DNA of 64,000 nucleotides. Origin: Zygnema cylindricum. Lineage: Eukaryota; Streptophyta; Zygnematophyceae; Zygnematales; Zygnemataceae. The position numbers were made by a program, and so were the translations under genes. Of the stretch, positions 54,190 to 64,000 are shown one piece after another. The stretch is from contig JBBHKE010000339.1 in assembly GCA_037447655.1 (NCBI GenBank), forward strand, positions 404,552 to 468,551, read 5' to 3'. Each line of letters starts with the position of its first letter. Within the stretch, counting starts at the first letter, position 1. The notes beneath the pieces were generated by a model, which made no database searches, had not been told where the DNA came from, and was given only the letters and a program-made list of their open reading frames with translations.

Positions 54190-55120
54190 TGACGTGTGCG
54201 TGATTTGCGTACATGTCTAATGGAATATGTTCTAATTTAGTGCGATTTGTTTTGTTTCGTGCGTACATACACGATTTGGACAGACAGCCGCGGATATCGT
54301 TTGGACCCCGTTCGAATGGCATGGACAAGGATCGTAGGATGACGCTTTGCTTCCCATATCACTTTTTAGTCGTGAACCCTCGTAGGTTCTTGACACATGT
54401 AGATAGGGAGGGTTTTTACCCTCGAACGTTGGATTTTGTGAAGCGTACGGCAAACAATAATGGCCGCCTATTGGCCAACATCTTAAGTAGGTTCATTCGT
54501 GTAAACTAGCCTAGACTTAGGTTAGGTTTGCGTAGGCGTAGCGTAGTTCTACTTAGTCTATTTTCAGATTCATAATTTTTAGCTTTTGGACAAGAATTTT
54601 CTCTCTATTTTCAGATTTATAATTTTTAGCTTTTGGACAAGAATTTTCTCTTGGCGGCGGAGCTTTTCTCTTGCTCTCTCTCTCGCCAATTACTCAAGCT
54701 TTTCCTTTCTTCTTGCTAGCTAGCTGTAGAGGCTAGATAGAGTGCGACTATTTTTCTTTATATTTTTGCCTAGATAGAGTACGACTATTCTTTGTATTTT
54801 TGCCTGCATTTTTAATTCACACGGCTCAAAGCCACGTCTAGAAGGTTTCCCTCCAAGTTTTTGTCATCTAGTGGAGGTGGTGAATTGGAGATCGTGAGGG
54901 GAAGCATACGGATCTTGCTGTGCCTTCCTCGGGCAGCTCGATGGTTTGGTTGCTTGTGTTTGGTTTGCTTGTATTCCGGTTGATTTGTAAATGGTGTATT
55001 TTTGGCTGAATTTGGATTTTTCCTTGTTTTTGGTTTGAAATATTTTTTGCTTTGCTTTCTTGCTGAGATAATTTTTGTAGAGAATGTGATAAAGACCCGA
55101 GAGTCTAGTGGCTACCTCGT
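54190..55120 (+). mobile_element. Diverged LTR related to the DG-type LTR
   Basis: Shares with 14,100-14,560 the order TTTAGTCGTGAACC, GTAGGTTCTTGACACATG, GGCCGCCTATTGGC, and later CACGGCTCAAAGCCACGTCT with AAGGTTTCCCT. Limits unclear; no second copy close by. Confidence 0.45.
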
Positions 55121-55284
55121 GTCTTAGCATTCTTGTCCAAAAGCATTTTAGAAAAATATAATAAAAAAAAATATAAATTTTATTTAAAAAAAAAAAAAAA
55201 CATTTTGTTTTTATATAATTTTTCCATTCTTTTCTTTAAAAGCTTGTCACCTAACTTGCTCCCACTCTACTTCTTGTCTGCAGA

Positions 55285-55525
55285 GTTAGGTCTAAATTCT
55301 GTGGCAGATTTAGGGTTAATCTGCAAAATTAGGGTTTGGCCTCAGATTTAGGGTTTTGGCTGCAGAATTAGGGTTGCGTCAAATTTAGGGTTCATTTCTT
55401 GTGATTCGAGCTCCCTAGGTCGGTATCAAACTATTCCTTGGCTGCAGATCCTGGGTTTTGGCAGATTGGAGTTAGGGTTTGGCTTTGGAATTAGGGTTTT
55501 GCAAGTGGAATTAGGGTTGGCTGCT
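55285..55525. repeat. Dispersed TTAGGGTT words
   Basis: About eight TTTAGGGTT or ATTAGGGTTT words every 20-30 bp, mixed with TTTGGC and CTGCAGA. Not a tandem telomeric run. Such telo-box words occur near plant promoters, but no gene follows. Confidence 0.5.
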
Positions 55526-55974
55526 GGCTTTGGATTATTGTGGTCACCAATTTGGTTGTACATCTAGAGTTGGAGCAGCCTCTTGCTTAATTTTGACTCA
55601 CTTTCGCTTTATACTGTATTTGTGTTTTTTATTTTCTCATTTCTCTTCTACCGAAACCTTTTTCGTGGTTCTTATTTTGCCATTTCTCTTCTACTGGAAC
55701 CTTTTCCCCTTCCATCAGTCCCCTAACATTTTGAGGCGTACCTCTTCACTATAAAGAGAGTCTCGTGAACGATCACCTTTGGAGACATTTAATGGAAAAA
55801 ATTATATCTCGGGCTCTCAGCAAAATCCGACTTGACCAAACAAGTTCGATTCACCCCTATTACTAACCATAGTGTTAGAGGTGCTTGTAATATTCCGATG
55901 CCTTTTGGTTGCACGAGCGATCAGATTTAGTGTGGCCATTCGTATGAAGGGTTTGGAGTGGATTGGGTTCATTG
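55526..55974. other. Noncoding, nothing recognised
   Basis: AT-rich with C+T-rich patches near 55,620-55,720. Ends at the CATTG target copy of the H LTR. Confidence 0.4.
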
Positions 55975-56861
55975 TGTTGAAAAGAGGTAATTAATAGTTC
56001 ACTTCTCTATTTTAGTTTTGCTTTAAAGAAATAGAGTGAGGATCAAAGGCGCGCCATGGCTGCCTCCATATTTAAAAAGTGGCATATTTTGAAGTAAAGG
56101 ATATTTTACTAAAATTTTGCCTAGGTCTAGGCTTGAACCTGCGACCTCTGGATTCTTTATAGCCAAGCGCCTTAACCATTAAGGCGCTACGAAACGATAC
56201 ACGTGCTGGGTTTTAAAGATATATAAACATTAACGAAACAACTAATTAACTGCACACTAACGAAAAGGAGCAATTCATGCATGTACGCAAATCTAAACCA
56301 TGTAAAATATGTTTTGATCGGACGGCCGGCATTGAAGCCGCCACGCGAAGTGAGCTTTTGGCGTCATTTGGAGATAGCGTCACGCGGTGCCACGTGGCGC
56401 CACATTATTTGATACCGGAGAAGATGGGAGGAGGAACCATGGCTCTCGATTTCATAGGTGTCACTTTATAGACCATGTCGTACAATGGCCGTACAATAAG
56501 TACATCTCCTATTGTACCTTCTTGTACTATATAGTGTTCCTATTCGACTAGGGTTTAGTAGTAGGTAGTCGTGAGTAGGCAGACCAAGACTTAGTGAGAT
56601 TTAGGTACCTCTCTCTAAGAGAGCTTATAACTATAAAGGTCATCTTTGACCAGCCATAACTTACTGCTCAAGGGAGCAAATTCAGTGATTATTTTTGCGT
56701 TTGACTCAAAGGAGTATTGTCCTCACAAGGATGAGGGTGGTCAGAATATTTGTGTGCCTGGGCAGCACTTATTCAGTGGGAAAGTGGAACGGGAAAATAT
56801 TATCCTAGAGGCTTTACATAGGCTGCTTATTCTGTGGGTCAATGGAGACCACAAAATTTCA
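55975..56861 (+). mobile_element. Solo LTR of family H
   Basis: Starts TGTTGAAAAGAGG, ends CACAAAATTTCA, flanked by CATTG (55,970-55,974) and CATTC (56,862-56,866). The 3' half (GTCGTACAATGGCCGTAC, CTTACTGCTCAAGGGAGC) is similar to B and C LTRs. A tRNA-like module lies on the minus strand at 56,115-56,205, with B-box GGTTCAAGCC. Confidence 0.85.
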
Positions 56862-57467
56862 CATTCGAGCCCAATCGGATTGTGCACTTGCATTTTACTG
56901 CTTTTCATTGCATGCTATGTGGCATTATGTGGCATTTGAGATTGAGTGTGACTATTTGGTTTGGGATTTCTTCCTAGATCTTGTCGAGGGTGGCACTATT
57001 TAGACACTTTTCAGTTAGTGCGGTTGTAGATCTGCACCCAAAGGTGCCTCGATAGCTCACTGTTTGTTTTTATACATCTGGACCTTTGACCTTGCCCCAC
57101 AGTTTGCAAGTAAAGGTTTTTGTAATAAGGTTTTTTGATTAATTGTGACCACAAGGTCTTGTTAGAGAGAGCAAATGTCTGGTTTGATCAGTTTGGTGTG
57201 GTTTAGCATCTCTTGCACCTTGGTAAGCAGTGCAGAATTCTGAACTGTTGTCACTTAGGATTTTTCCCTTTTTTTCATGCCCACAGATTGGGACATTTTA
57301 CGTTACCAATTCAGATCTACTCGCGGCGAGACATCTTTCTGTCCACCGCAACTATATTTTTATCCTTTCCCAAAGACTACAACGGCATCCGATTCGGTTG
57401 GTGATCTTCAGTCTCTATAAGTAAGGTCTGTTTTGTCCTCAATGCGATCGTAACCTTCAGTTTCATC
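56862..57467. other. Noncoding, possible intron acceptor
   Basis: A pyrimidine tract then CATGCCCACAG (57,277-57,287) resembles a splice acceptor, followed by about 110 bp of codable sequence. No family recognised, so I call no exon. Confidence 0.3.
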
Positions 57468-58463
57468 TGTTGAAATAACTAGTTTTGGGTATTTTCTAGG
57501 TCTAAATAGATTAGCGGAAAAAGATAAGAAAAGTGCAGACATCCTGCCTTTATCTCTTCTCTCTCACCACCATACTTGTTATTATCACTGAAAGAGAGAG
57601 AGAGTGGAGCCATGGCTGCCTCAGCTCCATACGCAAGACTAAAGAGTGACTTAAGTCACTCTCAACAAAAGGTTAAGTCAGGGAAAACTCGAACCTCTGA
57701 CCGGCAGAGCGCGGCCTAGCCGTTATCTTTAACCAGTTTGTCGTAGAAATCTGTTAGGATACATAGAGTTTGATATCTATTTAAACTTATGTACGGTCTT
57801 GAAACCAATTATCTAAAATATGAATGAAGGAAAATAGAACTAGTTAAAGTTTAGTGCGGACGTCATTTCGCACGAAACGAATGAATTGGACATTTGTTTT
57901 GACGGCTAAATTTCAATGTCACATTTAATCTTAGGCATACATCGCTGCTGGGATCCCGGAATGGTCACTTTGGCATTTATGGATGTGGCATGACCTGGCA
58001 CCACGTGGAGGGATAACATTTGGTCGTAGGAATTCCGGGGAGCGTACAGACGAGTGAAAGGTTGACACGCGTCCACTTAACGACCTTCTCGTACACCGGC
58101 CGTACAGAAAAGACATCGGTCGTATTACCTTTTTGTACTTTACAATTATGTGATTGGGTCGTACATTAGTAGATAGGGGTTGTGAGAGGGAAGTAGGACA
58201 TATAATATTTTTTAGACACTCACCTCTCCCTTGGGAGCTTTGTATAAATTGGCATCTTTGCCACCTCATAACTTATCGGTTGGTTGGCCGTTTTCAGTGA
58301 TTATTTTTGATACGGACTCAGGGGAGTCCACGCTACATAGAGGTGCAGTCAAATTGTCAGTTTGCTCGTTAGGGCAGCAGTGAATGTGGCTTGAAGTGGG
58401 TTAGTTAAAAGCTATCTAGAGGCTTCTTTAATTCTATAGTCCAGTGGAGGACATAAAATTGCA
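57468..58463 (+). mobile_element. Solo LTR of family C
   Basis: TGTTGAAATAACTAG to CATAAAATTGCA, with exact target copies TCATC at 57,463-57,467 and 58,464-58,468; 996 bp. The tRNA-like module is on the minus strand at about 57,675-57,760 (B-box GGTTCGAG). Confidence 0.92.
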
Positions 58464-58710
58464 TCATCCAAGTCAGATTTTGTGGAGACCTAGGAAGAAT
58501 TTTTCCTAGAATTCATTCCCTATTCTATCTCTCTTAGGTTACCTACTTGTCCAGATTGGCCCAACCTGTTTATTTCCCTCCTAACAACATGGCTTCCTCA
58601 TCGTAGGGATACATGAGAAAGATGAGATTTTACTTCTTTGGTATGGAGGACACCATGTCCTTATCTAATTTCCGAATGTAATATGTTACGGAAATGAGGG
58701 ATATATCATT
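58464..58710. other. Noncoding, nothing firmly recognised
   Basis: An ATG at 58,590 opens MASSS, a stop, then MRKMRFYFFGMEDTM. It could be a gag start of another element, but the evidence is thin. Confidence 0.3.
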
Positions 58711-59737
58711 TGTAGAAAGTAATGGTTCTTTTAGTATTTTCTAGGTATGAACTTGTAAAAATAAATGCAGAAAAGAAGCATAGGCAGTGTGCCTCTAACT
58801 CCTCCTTTCAAGCCCCCACACTTGTTGCGGTCACTTAACGTTAGAAGGGGAGCTACAGCCATGGCTGCGTATGCAGTCAAAAGAGAGACAGGCAACAATT
58901 TAAGTAGGTTTACCAAAAAGGTACTTGACGGACCTATGATCTGATATTGGTAACTACCGTCTTTCAAAGTCAACAGTAGTCGTTAAATTTGTCCTATAGT
59001 CTAAGACCTCTGCTGAGATATATAAGGTTTGATAATTATTAAAAGATATAAACGTAGACAATTCTATTTAATGGCACGAATAGATACTTATCACATAGAT
59101 ACAATTGAATTATAGTATGATTTACGATATCGCACGAAACAAATACGGCACATTTGTTTTGACAGCTCGAATCAAAAGCAAGTTATGATCGAACAGCCAC
59201 GGTAGAAGCTGAGATCGCGGAATCGGCGTTTTGACGATTTTTAATCAAAGCTAAGTCAAATGACACGTGGCACTACCTCATTGGCTTGCGACATCTCCGG
59301 AAAATATAAAAACGAATCTGTGTGTAGGAGGCGTAAACATTTTGGCCATGCCGTACGATGGTCGTACATAAAGTACTCTGACACTTGTACCTTTCTGTAC
59401 GATACATTTATCTGATTGGTGCTATACTCTTGTAATATAGAGTTTAGAGAGGGGTTTAGGACTCAAAAAAATTGGTAGGTAACTGCCTCTCCCCAAGAGT
59501 GCTTCGGTACAAAAAGTCAACTTTGACCCTTCATAAATTATTACTCTGGGGAGCAAATTCGGAGATTCTTTTTGCAATTTACTCAAGGGGGTCTTATCTT
59601 TAAAAGGTTGAAGGTGGTTATAATTTTTGCCTACCAGGGTGGCAATTATTATTGTTTAAACACAAAGGGGTCAGGGTTTTCCTAGGGGCTCGTGTGAGCA
59701 GCTCATTTTGAAGACCTATGGAGGTGTCAGAATTGCA
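58711..59737 (+). mobile_element. Element B4, 5' LTR (B type)
   Basis: TGTAGAAAGTAATGG to CAGAATTGCA, 1027 bp, matching B LTRs. Left flank TCATT. The antisense tRNA-like module is weak (58,920-58,990). Confidence 0.82.
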
Positions 59738-60005
59738 AGTTATAGGCCCACCCTCTACATTGCCTATCTTTAATGGAACTCAATTCATATACTTGGAGAG
59801 AATGATGGGAGAGAATGATGACAAGAGCTCTATGTGAGAAAGGGTTTTGGGGAATAATGAGTCGAGAAGTGGGGCGTCCATCTGATCTACGCATCCCTCA
59901 AGGGTTTGGAGGAAGCAAATTCACCGCAGATGCTGATCTATATCCAAGGGAGGAGAAAAAGGAAGGGAAAGTGGTGGACAAAGGAAAGGAGAAGGAGACG
60001 ATCTC
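59738..60005 (+). pseudogene. B4 gag N-terminus with primer-binding site
   Basis: The primer site AGTTATAGGCCCACC is at 59,738-59,752 (13 of 15 to the tRNA-iMet anticodon-arm complement). Gag then reads LGIMSREVGRPSDL-type codons: CEKGFWGIMSREVGRPSDLR and FGGSKFTADADL. It is cut off near 60,005. Confidence 0.75.
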
Positions 60006-60787
60006 ACCATGGACTTGAAAAAAGTAAGCAATGGGAGTGTAGGAGAAGTGATGATCTTAGATGATCAGATGAGTCTAGAGGAGAGAGAGTTTATGAAGTC
60101 TATCCTTTATAGACAGGTCGTAGGAAGTTTGATCTATTTTATAAACTGTACAAGGCCCACCTAGCGGTAGCAGTTGGAGTACTCAGTAGGAGTCTTAATG
60201 ATCCTAGGAAGAGAGACTGGGAGGCATCCAAGAGAGTAATGAGATATCTAGGTGGAACTAAAGAGTTATGGTTTCATTTGGGAGGGGAGCACACTGACAT
60301 CACTACTTGGAGTGATGCCAGTTATAGGAACGCACTTATGAGAAGATGCACTTCTGGGTATGTGTTGTATGTTGGGGAAGGTGCTTGTTGTTGGAGTAGT
60401 AAGCAACAAAAGGTGGTTGCTCAGTCTACTATAGAGGCTAAGTACATGGCCTCTTGTTCTACTGTGAAAGAGTTGATGTGGGTCGAGTCCTTGTTGCAAG
60501 AACTTGGGTATATCAAGGAGGGAGTGCATGAAGTGTTTGTGATAATCAAGCTGCTATTGCAATTGCAGCTAATCCAAAACATCATTTTAAAGCTAAGCAT
60601 ATGGATAAAAGATTGATTTTCGTAAGAGAAAAAGTTAAGAATAAGATTATGAATCTTGTATATAGATCTCATGAGGAAATGAGGGCAAATATAATGACAA
60701 AACCAGTGCCTTCTCCCAAATTAAAATATTGCACATAAAAGTGTGGATTAAAACTAAAGTTAAAGTTAGACTAGAAAATAAGGGGAG
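60006..60787 (+). pseudogene. B4 RNase H after large internal deletion
   Basis: MDLKKVSNGSVGEV corresponds to the end of RT in B2, then YRQVVGSLIYFINCT, RYLGGTKELWFHLGGEHTD, TTWSDASYRNALMRRCTSGY, QSTIEAKYMASCSTVKELMW. So most of gag, protease, integrase and RT is deleted. AAATAAGGGGAG follows at 60,776-60,787. Confidence 0.82.
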
Positions 60788-61785
60788 TGTTGAAATTATT
60801 AGATTTATATAGTATTTTCTTGGTCTAAATAGTTCAGTAAAATCGAAAAGAAAAAGGCGGACAACATGCCTCCACCTCCTCTCTATACCCACCATACTTG
60901 TTGTAGTCACTGAGGGATAGAGAAGGTGGTTGAGCCATGGTTGTCCTAGCTAAGTAGGTGGGACTAAAGGGTGACTTATGTCACCATTAACAAAAGGTTG
61001 AGTCCGGCCGGACTCAAACCTCCTACCGGCAGAGCCCGGCGTAGCCGTTAGCTCTAACTCGTAAAAGTCTGTTAGGATATATTATGTTTGATAATTATTT
61101 AAACAGTGTTCAGACCATGAATTCGATTAACGAAGTAACGAACAAAAGAAAATAGAACCAATTGTTATATAGTGCAAACATTGTCTTGCACGAAACAAAT
61201 GAATCAGACATTTGTTTCGATGGCCGACATTTAATGTCATATTTAATACGACGGCATATATCACTGCCGAGATCACGGAATGGTCATTTTGGCGTTTGTG
61301 GACGTGGCATGTCGTGGGGCCACGTGGAGGGATTAGATTTGGTCGCAGGAATTCCGAGGAACATAAGGACGAGTTAAAAGTGGACACGCGTCCACTCAAT
61401 GGCCTTGCCGTACATAGGCCGTACAAAAAGTACATCGGCCGTAGTACCTTTTTGTACCCTACAGTCATCTGATTCGTTCATACATTAGTAGATAGGGGTT
61501 GTGAGAGGGGTTTAAGACTTAGAGAATTTGGTAGGTAGTAACCTCTCTCCTAGAGAGAGTTTATATAAATTAGACATCTTTGACACCTTATAATTAATAG
61601 GTTGGTTTGCTGTTTTCACTGATTCTTTTTCCTACCGACTCAACAGAGTCCAGGATACAAAGGTGGCAGTCAAACTATTAGTTTGCCATTTTCAGGCAGT
61701 AGTGATTGTGGCTTGAAGTGGGTTACTTAAAAACTATCTAGAGGCTTCATGTATTTTGTCGTCCAATAGAGGACAAAGAATTTCA
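60788..61785 (+). mobile_element. B4 3' LTR (C type)
   Basis: TGTTGAAATTATTAG to AAAGAATTTCA, 998 bp, follows the polypurine tract but is of C type (GGCGGACAACATGCCTCC, GCCGTAGTACCTTTTTG). Right flank CTTTT does not match left flank TCATT. The tRNA-like module is at 60,990-61,075 on the minus strand (GGTTTGAGTCC). Confidence 0.82.
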
Positions 61786-62417
61786 CTTTTTGTACAGTCC
61801 TTCTACGGCATCGCTATAATGTGACATTTGTCAAATGCGGACTTATCGTCTCGCGTCTTGGAGATCTCACAATCCTCGAGGGCATTTCCACGTGTCATGC
61901 GGAGTGGGAGCGCTAGAAAACGTTAAAGCGGCCATCCCGAAATCTCGGCTAGCACCATGGTTGTCGATTCAAATCGATTTTTTTTTATCAGGACTATCAA
62001 AACAAATGTTCGTACTATTCGTTTCGTCCGGTACTTAAGGTACAACTGATTATATGTTCTATATTGGGTTAACCTTGTTTAATAGTAATCTCTACGTGTA
62101 ACTGTTTAAATATACATCAAACCCTATACATGTTAGCATTAGTCATAGACTTAACGGACAAACCTAACGGCTACGGGTGATTTGATGTACGGTAGGTACC
62201 AGGATCAATTCATGGGTCCGTCAAGTACCTTTTTGGTAAATCTACCTAATTTACCCGTTTTCTTCTCAAAAGGAGCTAGGCTGCCATGGTTCTATCTCCT
62301 TATCCAGCCTTCATTGACTACAACAAGTGTGGGGGCTTGGAGAAGGGAGTTAGAGGCATACTGCCTCTACCTTTTTCCTATCCCAATACAGACTTAGAAA
62401 ATACACAAATCTCAATA
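61786..62417 (-). mobile_element. Element B6 3' LTR, truncated
   Basis: Minus strand start TATTGAGATTTG at 62,417, right after the polypurine tract CTAGAAAATAAGGGGAG (62,418-62,434). The LTR runs to about the middle, where the B4 3' LTR abuts. A weak tRNA-like module is at 62,155-62,230. Confidence 0.75.
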
Positions 62418-62434
62418 CTCCCCTTATTTTCTAG

Positions 62435-63440
62435 TCTATTTTCTTTTCAACTCCCACAAAAAAAACAACCACCCGCTCCCCTTTTTTCTTTCTTTTTCTT
62501 TTCCTTTCATAAAACTTTAAAAAAATATCCTCATATTTCAAAAGGTCTACTAGATGAGCTGAAATAAACATTCCATCTTGCTGATCACAAATTTTATTTA
62601 GCATTCCACTTTCATAAATCCGATCAAAGATTTGATCCACCTCATATCTTTTCCATCCACACAAAAATCGATTTCCTTTTTGAAATTCAAACAACTAGCC
62701 TCATATCCAATATGCACTACACACTCATATGCTCTTTTTTTTACAAGCACACCTTCATAAACGACATCACTCCTATTAGTGATGTCAAAACCATTATCCC
62801 CCAAATTTATCCTTAAATCAAGAGTCCCCACTAAGTACCTTCTAAAATCTACATCTTCCGTACTCATATTTTTATCCATGATATTCACCCTATTTTCTTA
62901 ACTTTCCTTACTCTCTCCCATGGAATTCTTTCCACTATCACTTTTTGATTTTATTCCCAATAAATATTTCTCCTCCCTTAAACCTTTCGTGAAATAGTTC
63001 TTTTCTCCCCTATCCTTTAAAACCCCATCTAGTTTTACTTCTCCCCTTTCCTCGAAATCCATTGAAGTCTCCCTATCTGACCAGTTTTCTTTTTGCAACA
63101 TATCTATAAAATTAACCTCAATATTTCTAACTCTCATAAGTATCTCATTTCCCTTTACTTCCGTTATACCTCCAAAAGCACACTGTTGCTTTTGTGGAAT
63201 TTTTGTGTACTTTTCTCTCTTCTCCATTCTACCGATGTGAAAAAGCTCCAAAAATTTTTCAACCTCTTTCTCCTCTCCCCTTTCTTCCTCCTCATTCAGA
63301 TACCAACTTCTAAGTTCTTCCAAACAAGGACACTCCTCCATATAGTGACCGAGTTTCCTACAAGCGAAGCAAACCCTTTTTTCAAAGCTCCCCAATATTT
63401 TACTCTCCCTCTTTTTCCACCGAAGTTTCGATAAGGTTTA
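62435..63440 (-). pseudogene. Element B6 internal region: zinc-knuckle ORF and RNase H remnant
   Basis: Minus strand. The frame 63,395-62,898 (165 aa) reads CFACRKLGHYMEEC, a gag zinc knuckle, then QKQQCAFGGITE, which echoes the region before the protease in B copies, then unfamiliar charged sequence. The frame 62,888-62,598 is a decayed RNase H (VGTLDLRINLGDNGFDITN, GYEASCLNFKK). No protease core, integrase or RT, so B6 is non-autonomous, formed by deletion. No clear primer-binding site is left. Confidence 0.7.
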
Positions 63441-63808
63441 TGCAACTGTGAGACCTCCATAGGACCTCAAAGTAGGCAGCTCACACGTAGCCTCTAGGAT
63501 AACCCTGACCCCTTTGTGTTTCAGCAAGAATAACTGCCACCCTGGCGGACAAAAACTCTTACCACCTTTACCCCTGTAAAAGCAAGACTCCCCAGAGTCG
63601 ATAGCAAAAAGAATCTCTGAATTTGCTCCCCTGAGCAGTAAGTTATGAAGGGTCAAAGTTGACCTTTTTGAACAGCAACTCTCTGGGAAAGATGGTTCGG
63701 TCTATCAAATTTTTGTAAGTCCTATCTCTCTCTAAAACTTTATCTACTGAAGTACGGCACCAATCATAATAGTGTATCGTACATAAAGGTACACGTGCCG
63801 TTGTACTT
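63441..63808 (-). mobile_element. Element B6 5' LTR, partial
   Basis: Minus strand end GTTGCA at 63,441-63,446; it follows B LTRs through GGGAGCAAATTCAGAGATTC and the CCCAGAGAGTT region, then stops at 63,808 where another LTR begins. Confidence 0.75.
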
Positions 63809-64000
63809 TGTTGAATTTTGTGGGCCTCACTCATCTTGCAACAATCTAGCTTCACAAAGCAAAAACTCTCTCACAGGTCACTCAGGAATCTTCCGAAGCC
63901 ACAAAGAATTCACTCACAAAGTAAAAGCACACTTGCTCAAATTTTCCTCACAAGAAGAATCACTTTATTATCTCCAAGTTCTCTTTACAAGGCTTCACTT
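63809..64000 (+). mobile_element. Start of an unassigned LTR
   Basis: TGTTGAATTTTGTGGGCC begins abruptly inside the B6 LTR and reads to the window end. It has the TGTTGAA start of copia LTRs but matches no family here. Confidence 0.45.

Noticed and set aside
55285-55525. Interstitial telomere repeat
   Set aside because: TTTAGGG words are spaced 20-30 bp apart in varied sequence, not in tandem.
57213-57424. Host exon after a splice acceptor-like site
   Set aside because: Two overlapping frames are equally open and neither resembles a known protein.

Overview
The window is nuclear DNA of a plant-lineage eukaryote (land plant or streptophyte alga; fern, lycophyte, gymnosperm or charophyte cannot be told apart here). 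It is almost entirely nested, decayed transposable elements: Ty1/copia and Ty3/gypsy LTR retrotransposons, a Helitron, hAT-type MITEs and other small DNA elements, plus a satellite-like array. I see no intact host gene, no rRNA gene and no convincing functional tRNA gene. Nearly every protein domain is broken by stops or frameshifts, so coding entries are mostly pseudogenes. The plant assignment rests on chromoviruses, a Helitron with a PIF1-type helicase, and copia primer-binding sites matching the anticodon arm of plant initiator tRNA-Met.

Layout. 1-2.6 kb: end of a chromovirus (integrase plus chromodomain), an unknown acidic/coiled-coil reading frame with one in-frame UAG, and a putative LTR. 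2.6-5.8 kb: 5' part of an unusual gypsy element (DG) with zinc knuckle, protease and a decayed C5 cytosine DNA methyltransferase. 5.8-7.85 kb: minus-strand copia fragment (B5). 7.85-12.59 kb: chromovirus (protease, RT, RNase H, integrase, chromodomain, 3' LTR). 12.6-15.07 kb: 3' part of a DG-type element, integrase plus PHD finger and LTR. 15.08-18.56 kb: copia D. 18.9-21.0 kb: minus-strand non-autonomous element E1, then an LTR of family D. 21.6-30.9 kb: copia G split by a full copia B1 (21,985-29,666), which is itself split by a solo E LTR (23,923-25,185) with a target-site duplication.

31-38 kb: no conserved genes; a 170/190-bp tandem array (32.4-33.7 kb), small DNA elements and minisatellites. 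38-51.2 kb: a Helitron whose helicase reading frame is split by element E2 (40,368-43,121) and whose 3' tail is split by copia B2 (43,688-51,124, perfect TSD CACAC). E2 contains a hAT-type MITE and B2 contains a solo LTR of family C. 51.2-58.7 kb: MITE, DNA element, a diverged DG-type LTR, and solo LTRs H and C with TSDs. 58.7-64 kb: a chimeric copia with a B-type 5' LTR and a C-type 3' LTR, a minus-strand non-autonomous copia (B6), and the start of another LTR.

Four points deserve most attention: (1) the DG retrotransposon, combining a methyltransferase and probably a PHD reader; (2) copia primer-binding sites complementary to the tRNA-iMet anticodon arm, implying half-tRNA priming; (3) a tRNA-like module with a B-box-like sequence, antisense inside the LTRs of three copia families; (4) family E, short elements with gag and a family-specific ORF but no polymerase. 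Family letters A-H are labels made for this window only.
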